From Dickeya dianthicola NCPPB 453 (lineage in GTDB: Bacteria; Pseudomonadota; Gammaproteobacteria; Enterobacterales; Enterobacteriaceae), in contig NZ_CM001841.1 of NCBI RefSeq assembly GCF_000365305.1, positions 3,466,174 to 3,530,173 on the forward strand: DNA of 64,000 bases. The letters run 5' to 3'. The position numbers were made by a program, and so were the translations under genes. Of this stretch, positions 58,548 through 64,000 are shown piece after piece; the first letter of the stretch is position 1; the number at the start of each line of letters is the position of its first letter. The notes below the pieces were generated by a model, which saw only the letters and a program-made list of their open reading frames with translations, was not told the origin of the DNA and ran no database searches.

Positions 58548-59777
58548 ATGACGAAAGAACAGTTACTACAGCGTATCGATACCGAATTTTGTCTGCGTTT
58601 TCTGGCAAACATGGTGCAACACAAAAGCTACAGCGCCACTGACGGCGAACGTCAACTGGCGGAATTCATGGCCGGGCGGATGCGCGAACTCGGGCTGGAA
58701 ACCCAGCTCACGCCGGTGCCGGGCGGGCGGCTCAATGCCATCGGCACGCTGCGCGGCGCCGGCGGCGGCCACAGCTTGCTGTTCAACGGTCATCTGGATA
58801 CCAACCCGGTGACGGAAGGCTGGACGGTGGATCCCTGGGAAGGAAAAATCGACGACGAATTCATCTACGGTATCGGCGTGTCCAATATGAAATCCGGCGA
58901 TGCCGCCTATTTCTGTGCGCTGAAAACGCTGATCGACGCAGGCGTCAAACTGAAAGGCGACGTGGTGCTGACCTACGTGGTCGGGGAGTTACAGGGCGGC
59001 ATCGGCTCCATCGCAGCGATTGAGCAAGGTATCCGCGCCGACTATTTCATCAACGCCGAACCGACCGATATCCAGGCGCTGACCATGCACGCCGGTTCGT
59101 TGATGTTCACCATCGAACTGACCGGCGATACTCGTCATCTCTCCAAACGTGAGCAGGCCGTAGATGCCATCGCCGCTGCCGTGGAGCTGATCCCACAATT
59201 GAACGCCATGACGTTCAGCGGCGCGCAGAGCGACGAACACCGCAGCATCAACCGCTGCCATGTCGGCACCGTACACGGTGCGCTGGGGCGCGACCTTGAA
59301 GAGTGGCGGCCGCCGCAGGTGGCGGACTTCGCCCGCCTCAAAGGCTCCGCCCGCTTCGCACCGGGGCAGACCGTCGCCAGCGTGCTGGCGGATATTCAGG
59401 CCTTGCTGGATGCGCTCTGCGCCCTCCACCCCGGCCTGAAAGCGGAATTGTTCAACGACGGCGAACGGGATAAGCCCACCATGCTGCCGTTCGAAGTGTC
59501 CCGTGACTCAGCGATCGTGCAGGCGGTTAACCGCGCCTATCAACAGGTGCGCGGCGAACCACAGCCCAGCGGCGCCATCACGCCGCCCGCGTTTTACGGC
59601 ACCGACGCCGCCCATTTTTATCAGTTGGCGGGGATGGAGGGGATCGTGTGTGGTCCCGGCGGTAAGTTCAACACCATGCCGGATGAACGCGTTCACATCG
59701 GCGATTTTCTCGATGCGGTACGCATCTATCTGCTGGCGATACTGGAGATCTGCCAGCCGGAGGCGGCGTTGTCATAA
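58548..59777 (+). CDS. M20-family protein with altered metal-site motifs
   Basis: The 409-residue M20 homologue keeps GHLDTNPVTEGW, but the bridging Asp position reads VSNMKSGDA (Asn), the catalytic Glu pair reads VGELQGG rather than xEEVGG, and the C-terminal His position reads GGKFNTMPDERV. These positions carry metal ligands or the catalytic base in ArgE/DapE enzymes. It may act on a different substrate, use one metal, or have a non-catalytic role. It begins 7 bp after the ATPase gene and is the last gene of the operon. The first ATG of the longer frame lies inside the ATPase gene and is less likely. Confidence 0.82.
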   Translation: MTKEQLLQRIDTEFCLRFLANMVQHKSYSATDGERQLAEFMAGRMRELGLETQLTPVPGGRLNAIGTLRGAGGGHSLLFNGHLDTNPVTEGWTVDPWEGKIDDEFIYGIGVSNMKSGDAAYFCALKTLIDAGVKLKGDVVLTYVVGELQGGIGSIAAIEQGIRADYFINAEPTDIQALTMHAGSLMFTIELTGDTRHLSKREQAVDAIAAAVELIPQLNAMTFSGAQSDEHRSINRCHVGTVHGALGRDLEEWRPPQVADFARLKGSARFAPGQTVASVLADIQALLDALCALHPGLKAELFNDGERDKPTMLPFEVSRDSAIVQAVNRAYQQVRGEPQPSGAITPPAFYGTDAAHFYQLAGMEGIVCGPGGKFNTMPDERVHIGDFLDAVRIYLLAILEICQPEAALS

Positions 59778-59879
59778 CTTCGTCTGCGCCGCTCGCTGGC
59801 GTGTCATCACCTCGTCTTGCCAGCGGCCGCGGATGGTGGCACAGCCCTGACAAGAGATAGCACCATCCATCAAAACACT

Positions 59880-59913
59880 ATCCCCGCCGTTTATTCCGTT
59901 AAGCGGCGGGGAT
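59880..59913. terminator. Strong hairpin after the peptide operon
   Basis: ATCCCCGCCG/CGGCGGGGAT, 10 bp perfect with a 14-base loop, between convergent genes. T runs are short, so it may terminate one or both weakly. Confidence 0.55.
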
Positions 59914-59973
59914 TAACACACACGGCTGCATCGGGAGAAGGATGGGAAGCCCCGTCCTCAATCGACACCGGTA

Positions 59974-60282
59974 TCACAACGCTTTCGCGTTCCCAGCCCA
60001 GCCGGCATGGAAATGGCCAGAGCGAATCGCCGGTTCAATGGCGCTGATGTGTACCCGTACCAACCCCAGTTTGACGAACGGATCATCTGACAACGCGACA
60101 TTGACTGCCGATGAGTCCGTCCCGTAGGCCAGAATAAATCCACCTTGTCCGTTCTCTAATGGACCGGCAAAAATGATATTCCCTAGCTTGATATTATCCG
60201 CAAGCCATTTTTTGTGTGCATCAATATGCTGTTCAAGTTGGTCTTTCGGGCTGGAATATTCAAGCGTAATGGCATATAACAT
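59974..60282 (-). CDS. YciI-like protein
   Basis: The 102-residue product begins MLYAITLEYSSPKDQLEQHI and has the YciI ferredoxin-like fold signatures AHKKWLADNIKLGNIIFAGPL and DDPFVKLGLV. Family members are small enzymes or subunits with a conserved His-Asp pair; function is unassigned. AAGGTGG precedes the ATG. The longer frame overlaps azoR and is not supported. Confidence 0.85.
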   Translation of the reverse strand: MLYAITLEYSSPKDQLEQHIDAHKKWLADNIKLGNIIFAGPLENGQGGFILAYGTDSSAVNVALSDDPFVKLGLVRVHISAIEPAIRSGHFHAGWAGNAKAL

Positions 60283-60304
60283 AGCGGCCACCTTAATAAG
60301 TGAA

Positions 60305-60928
60305 TTAGACTGCAAGAGAGTCAATAACTGTCTGGATGGATGCCCTGGCGTTTTGGATTTCACGATTTTTTATTTCATCGCCTTTTGACGCACCTTCCGC
60401 GCGAATGAAATAAACATCGGTAATACCGAGAAATCCGAAAAAAGCCTGAAGATAGCGTTCCTGAAAATCCATACCCGCAAAAGGCTGCTCGGTATAAAAG
60501 CCACCGCGCGCAGAAACCACAATTACGGTTCTGCCGCCGGACAGGCCAACCGGTCCTTTTTCGGTATATTTAAATGTCTTTCCTGCTTGTGCAATTCTGT
60601 CCAGCCACGCTTTCAACTGACTGGATACTGAAAAGTTGTACATTGGTACGCCGATGACAATCACGTCATTAGCCAAAAATTCTGACACCAATTGTTCAGA
60701 AATCCTATGTTCCTGCAACGTCGAGCTGTCCACCGACGCGGACGCTATCTGGCGGAATCCCGCGGCAATGGCGCCGGTCAGATGACGTATTTCATGTTTA
60801 ACCACATCACGGTAAGACAGAGTGGCATCCGGATAATGTTTGATTAATTTTTCAATAACCTCAGCGGAAATCTGCCGTGTCACTGAGCCGCCGTCAAGAA
60901 TACTGGAGTCTATCTGTAAAATATTCAC
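60305..60928 (-). CDS. azoR: FMN-dependent NADH-azoreductase
   Basis: AzoR is a flavodoxin-fold quinone/azo reductase protecting against thiol-reactive quinones. The 207-residue product shows MNILQIDSSILDGGSVTRQI (phosphate site), PMYNFSVSSQLKAWLDRI (FMN site) and VVSARGGFYTEQP, as in E. coli AzoR. The yciI-like gene follows at 22 bp. Confidence 0.92.
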   Translation of the reverse strand: MNILQIDSSILDGGSVTRQISAEVIEKLIKHYPDATLSYRDVVKHEIRHLTGAIAAGFRQIASASVDSSTLQEHRISEQLVSEFLANDVIVIGVPMYNFSVSSQLKAWLDRIAQAGKTFKYTEKGPVGLSGGRTVIVVSARGGFYTEQPFAGMDFQERYLQAFFGFLGITDVYFIRAEGASKGDEIKNREIQNARASIQTVIDSLAV

Positions 60929-60973
60929 AACAACCTCTCCTTTAATTTTAAGCGTTACCGTTTAATCACTTAA

Positions 60974-61747
60974 TTACTTAATTGATTTGGCGGCGCCATC
61001 AATAAAATTCGCGACAGCGTCAGGGTGTGACACAAGAGACATATGACTGGATGAAATCGACATGACTTTTGCACCGATGTGATCAGATATTTTTTTCTGA
61101 ACCGATGAATTTAATGCGTTGTCATTCTCCGTCAGCAAATACCACGTAGGTTTATCTTTCCACGCAGCGTGCTGAACCTTATCGCCAAACGCTGTTGCTG
61201 CGATCGGCTGTTGTACCGCGGTTAATTCCAGTACTTTTTTTAACGGCACATCCCCCGCCATAACCGCACGATACTGTTCCGGGTTATCCAACCAGATTAA
61301 ACCGTTTGAATCCGGCGCCATTCCATCCATCGGTGCGCCCAGCCGCTGCAATAAACCAGCGGCGGATTCTCCGCTGTCTGGCACCAGCGCCGATAAATAA
61401 ACGATGCCACGAACGTTTGGCGCATTCCCCGCCTGGGTGACGACGGCTCCTGCCCATGAATGCCCCACCAGCAAGACCTCCCCTTGCTGTCTTTGCAGCA
61501 CATTTTCCGTCGCCTCAACATCGTCGGCCAACGAGGTGAGCGGGTTTTGAACCGCGGTGACATGGTATCCCATGCCTTGTAATTTGGCCGTTACGGACGA
61601 CCAACTGGAACCGTCCGCGAATGCGCCATGCACCAAAACGATATTCTTAATTTTCGTCGCCTCCGCAACCGGTTGAACACTAACGAAGAGAACCAAACCC
61701 ACGGCGATAACCAGATGGCGCAGCCAGGTAGGACGGGAATCAGTCAT
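60974..61747 (-). CDS. Secreted alpha/beta hydrolase
   Basis: The 257-residue product has a signal peptide (HLVIAVGLVLFVSVQPVAEA) and an alpha/beta hydrolase fold. VLVHGAFADGSSW is the oxyanion loop and VGHSWAGAV the nucleophile elbow (Ser), with a late SSSHMSLVSHPDAV supplying the catalytic His. It resembles plant-type esterases of the hydroxynitrile lyase / methylesterase group. The ATG at 61747 has AAAGGAGAG upstream. The longer frame crosses regulatory DNA. Confidence 0.88.
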   Translation of the reverse strand: MTDSRPTWLRHLVIAVGLVLFVSVQPVAEATKIKNIVLVHGAFADGSSWSSVTAKLQGMGYHVTAVQNPLTSLADDVEATENVLQRQQGEVLLVGHSWAGAVVTQAGNAPNVRGIVYLSALVPDSGESAAGLLQRLGAPMDGMAPDSNGLIWLDNPEQYRAVMAGDVPLKKVLELTAVQQPIAATAFGDKVQHAAWKDKPTWYLLTENDNALNSSVQKKISDHIGAKVMSISSSHMSLVSHPDAVANFIDGAAKSIK

Positions 61748-61857
61748 AGACTCTCCTTTGGCAGATGGATGATGATCGCCGGGTTTTCCCTGGTGTTGTA
61801 TTACCCTTGCGATACGGAATGACTGAAGTTTAGCCGGCAAAAACGCGCGTGGTAAGG

Positions 61858-61900
61858 TGGCAAACTTGCCATAGTCCATGCAAAATTCGCCAAATTGCAT
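61858..61900. promoter_or_regulatory. Paired inverted repeats between hydrolase and regulator stub
   Basis: TGGCAA-AC-TTGCCA (61858-61871) and ATGCAA...TTGCAT (61878-61900) are two dyads in the divergent region. Such pairs would suit the regulator whose 5' end survives next to them. Confidence 0.45.
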
Positions 61901-61916
61901 GACGGAGAACGTCGCT

Positions 61917-62051
61917 ATGCGTGTCTCAATTCTGGCGCGGCCAGGCAGTATGCTGCCGGCCATCTCGGGACTGGCCGATATGTTGCGGTATTACCCACTC
62001 CGTAACCCGTACAATACCGGAACAACCGTTTTTATTATCCGCCTCGCCTGA
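61917..62051 (+). pseudogene. 5' remnant of a GlxA/AraC-type regulator
   Basis: An ATG with GGAG upstream opens a 44-codon frame beginning MRVSILARPGSMLPAISGLA and continuing DMLRYY, then sequence of no family likeness to the stop. The first about 24 residues match the N-terminal strand and helix of the DJ-1/PfpI-like domain of GlxA-type AraC regulators (pattern of a hydrophobic strand followed by SGLADM). The rest of the about 320-residue protein is absent. It was probably divergent regulator of the hydrolase-azoR-yciI genes. Confidence 0.55.
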
Positions 62052-62056
62052 AACAA

Positions 62057-62088
62057 CAAGACCCCGGATGAATACATCCAGGGTCTTG
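62057..62088 (-). terminator. Terminator of the Dlt-like operon
   Basis: CAAGACCC/GGGTCTTG with an inner GGATG/CATCC pairing; the minus-strand side ends TTGTTGTTT, about 35 bp past the carrier-protein stop. Confidence 0.65.
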
Positions 62089-62122
62089 AAATAGCGAGCG
62101 AAAGCCCTTCGCCGTTTAAGGG

Positions 62123-62347
62123 TTAGCCGCGATGCTCTTCAATGTAACGGGCCAAATCCGCCGGGGTCTTCAGCACGTTAGCGACTTCGGTCGGCGGGAT
62201 CATGCAGCCGTAAATGTCCTGCACTTCCAGCACCAGATCGACCGCCAAAATAGAGTCGAGAATATCGGACTCAATCAGCTCATCGTTAAAGCCCACTTTG
62301 CGGGATAAGACCTTTTCAAACAGGGCGAGTATCTCTTGTTCCATCAT
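62123..62347 (-). CDS. Acyl/peptidyl carrier protein, DltC-like
   Basis: The 74-residue carrier protein has SDILDSILAVDLVLEVQ, where the serine of DSI is the phosphopantetheine attachment site. Short length and DltC-like spacing, plus position right after a DltA-like ligase, suggest it accepts an activated amino acid. Two adjacent ATGs (62347, 62344) follow AGGAAAAA. Confidence 0.85.
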   Translation of the reverse strand: MMEQEILALFEKVLSRKVGFNDELIESDILDSILAVDLVLEVQDIYGCMIPPTEVANVLKTPADLARYIEEHRG

Positions 62348-62362
62348 TTTTTCCTGGAGTCA

Positions 62363-63799
62363 TTAATTCGTGCGGGCATGGGTGTCCAGCAGTTTACGGT
62401 CGATTTTACCGTTTGTGTTAAGCGGCAACGCGTCTTTAATAATAATTTGGGAAGGCACCATGTAGGGTGGAATCACCTTCGAAAGCGACGTTTTAATCGT
62501 ATCAGGGGCCAGGTGCGTCACGCAAAAAGCAGCGATACGCAGAACGCCGCCGCCCGATTTCATCAACGGCAGAACCACCGCTTCGCTAATGTCTGGCATA
62601 GCCAGCAGGCGATTTTCAATCTCGTTTATTTCAATGCGGTAGCCATTCAGTTTGATCTGGCTGTCATTCCGGCCCTGACAATAAAGAATACCACCATCCT
62701 CGTAACCCAGGTCGCCGGTTCTGTAGCCCCGGAACTGTTCACTCTCCCGATGCAGCAATTTCTCGGCGTTCTCCTGCGCTAACCCAAGGTAGCCGCGCAT
62801 CACATTTTTGCCCCAAATAATCAGCTCGCCCCCAGACGTGATTTCCATTCTGGAGTCCGGCATCATCGCACCGATCGGCAACAGGTCGTTTTCGCTGTGC
62901 AGGATTTCATCGGTGATTTCGATGACGGTGGTGGCGATAGTTGCTTCCGTTGGACCATAGGAGTTAAGAATTTTAGCGTGCGGAAAGCGGCGGCGTAGCT
63001 GTTTTACCAGCGCTTTATTTAACACTTCGCCAATGAATACGAAGACGTCGAGTGCAGGTAAATACTCACTGTTGAACTGTGGAGAGAGCAGCTTCTGGTA
63101 GGCGAAAGATGGCGTGGAAACCCAGACGGAAACACCGTTGTTTTTCAGTCGATCAAGCCAGTTTTCTGCCGCGATATCCTCTTTCGCATTCAGGACGATG
63201 TGCCCACCGGTAGCCAGATTAGCCAGCAGCGGGATCAAGGAAAGATCAAAGCTGAACACCGCATGGTTCATCAGCACCGGCGCTTCAGGCAGTGAAAAGT
63301 CCTGACGCACCCACTTCATGAAATGCCACAGGCTTTCACGCCCGATCTGCACCCCTTTGGGTTTTCCGGTGCTGCCGGAGGTGAACATGATATAGGCGAG
63401 ATTCTGCTCGGCCAGCGCCTGACCCGCCTCACCGGTTGCAACGAATTGCCTGGTCGCCACATCGTAATAGTAAGGGGCACATGCCAGTTGGCAAATCTCT
63501 TTGAGCCGTTCCTGCGGGTAGATGCAGTCCACCGGGACATACGGAATGTTATGCAACAGGCAGCTATAGATGGCCACGGCAAATTCAGCCTGCTGATGCC
63601 CGTATAAAACGACCGGTGTACCTGCGGGCTGTGGGCAATGCTGATAGCGCTGCCACCAGTCTGTAGCGGCTACAGATAGCTGTTGCCAGGTTATCGCTTC
63701 GTCGCTGCCGCTAATCGCCAACTGGTGTGGGTTCGCGGGCTCGAGTAATGCCGTATGCAAGAAATCTTGCAGTTCCTGAAGCTCGGAGTGAAGGTTCAT
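62363..63799 (-). CDS. Amino acid adenylating ligase, DltA-like
   Basis: The 478-residue stand-alone adenylation enzyme has A3 MFTSGSTGKPKGV, A5 SYGPTEATIAT, A7 YRTGDLGYEDGG and A10 NGKIDRKLL with the catalytic lysine. Such enzymes activate an amino acid (D-Ala in DltA) and load it on a carrier protein; the 15-bp gap to the DltC-like gene fits. Substrate specificity could not be read. Its ATG overlaps the TGA of the upstream MBOAT gene (ATGA). Confidence 0.88.
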   Translation of the reverse strand: MNLHSELQELQDFLHTALLEPANPHQLAISGSDEAITWQQLSVAATDWWQRYQHCPQPAGTPVVLYGHQQAEFAVAIYSCLLHNIPYVPVDCIYPQERLKEICQLACAPYYYDVATRQFVATGEAGQALAEQNLAYIMFTSGSTGKPKGVQIGRESLWHFMKWVRQDFSLPEAPVLMNHAVFSFDLSLIPLLANLATGGHIVLNAKEDIAAENWLDRLKNNGVSVWVSTPSFAYQKLLSPQFNSEYLPALDVFVFIGEVLNKALVKQLRRRFPHAKILNSYGPTEATIATTVIEITDEILHSENDLLPIGAMMPDSRMEITSGGELIIWGKNVMRGYLGLAQENAEKLLHRESEQFRGYRTGDLGYEDGGILYCQGRNDSQIKLNGYRIEINEIENRLLAMPDISEAVVLPLMKSGGGVLRIAAFCVTHLAPDTIKTSLSKVIPPYMVPSQIIIKDALPLNTNGKIDRKLLDTHARTN

Positions 63800-64000
63800 A
63801 GAGGAGACATTCCGCTAAAGATATAAAGGGAAGCCGCAGCGCTTGCCAGCGTTAAAATGCGTCCCAAAAAGACAACAACCGGATATTGTAGCCAGTTGCT
63901 CAATACCGGGCTGCGTTTGGCTGACCACTGAAGCATATTGTGCGCAACGGAAATGGCGCCAAACAACGCGCCGCTGATGATATAGTGTCGTTCGAGTCCA
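63796..64000 (-). CDS. MBOAT-family membrane protein, C-terminal end (partial)
   Basis: The last 67 residues are visible: GLERHYIISGALFGAISVAH, a further stretch, and a hydrophobic segment LGRILTLASAAASLYIF before MSPL and stop. Placement before a DltA-like ligase, 4-bp overlap and the helical pattern fit the C-terminus of a DltB/AlgI-type membrane O-acyltransferase. The gene begins beyond the window edge. Confidence 0.65.
   Translation of the reverse strand, partial: GLERHYIISGALFGAISVAHNMLQWSAKRSPVLSNWLQYPVVVFLGRILTLASAAASLYIFSGMSPL

Noticed and set aside
61748-61963. 72-residue extension of the alpha/beta hydrolase
   Set aside because: The inner ATG has a strong ribosome site followed by a signal peptide; the extension crosses the dyad operators.

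Overview
The window looks like a chromosomal segment of an enterobacterial plant pathogen of the family Pectobacteriaceae, most likely Dickeya. This is inferred from the close match of every housekeeping gene to its Escherichia coli counterpart, from gene order, and from the mix of accessory genes (periplasmic catalase with an ankyrin partner, acetoin reductase, galactofuranose ABC importer, Dlt-like operon). No database search was possible, so the genus is a judgement.

Region 1 (1-26.8 kb) is conserved core. From the left: the 5' end of a 16S rRNA gene with its P1/P2 promoters on the minus strand, clpB behind a sigma32 promoter, pgeF-rluD, bamD, raiA behind a CRP-like site, the pheL leader with its attenuator and pheA, then aroF-tyrA transcribed convergently towards pheA. 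After a gene-poor stretch and a lone methyltransferase come rpsP-rimM-trmD-rplS, ffh, ypjD, luxS, the small RNA micA, gshA, yqaB-yqaA, three tRNA-Arg(ACG) and one tRNA-Ser(GCT), csrA, alaS, recX, recA with a LexA box, and pncC. Several starts were moved inward from the longest reading frame on family length and ribosome binding sites (pheA, rpsP, trmD, rimM, pncC, btsT, btsS and others); gshA keeps a TTG start.

Region 2 (26.8-28.4 kb) has no recognisable protein gene but is the most unusual part of the window. It carries a three-copy 16-bp tandem repeat, then four related minus-strand units of about 0.12 kb. Each unit has a diverged core followed by an intrinsic terminator. The fourth terminator carries a compensatory base-pair change. 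They look like a tandem family of small RNAs.

Region 3 (28.4-44.9 kb) is accessory: an SRPBCC protein, cytochrome b561 (cybB), an unrecognised protein, budC, a secreted catalase with a secreted ankyrin protein (katB-ankB arrangement), a probable 31-residue membrane peptide, the ytfQRT-yjfF importer, and a trio made of a phosphatidylserine-decarboxylase-like enzyme, an EutE-like acetaldehyde dehydrogenase and an EutR-like regulator, with none of the other eut or microcompartment genes nearby.

Region 4 (44.9-51.1 kb) is a pyruvate-sensing block: btsS-btsR (histidine kinase and LytTR regulator), btsT (pyruvate transporter), yjiX and the GTPase yjiA, with BtsR-like repeats before btsT. Region 5 (51.2-59.8 kb) is a GntR-type regulator divergent from a peptide-uptake operon: M20 peptidase, binding protein, two permeases, a fused two-domain ATPase, and a second M20 protein with altered metal-site motifs. 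An inverted repeat lies between regulator and operon.

Region 6 (59.8-64 kb) holds a YciI-like protein, an azoreductase, a secreted alpha/beta hydrolase, the 5' stub of a lost GlxA/AraC-type regulator, and the end of a Dlt-like operon (MBOAT, adenylating ligase, carrier protein) that continues past the window. Short perfect tandem duplications of 14-16 bp recur at five places, mostly at gene boundaries.
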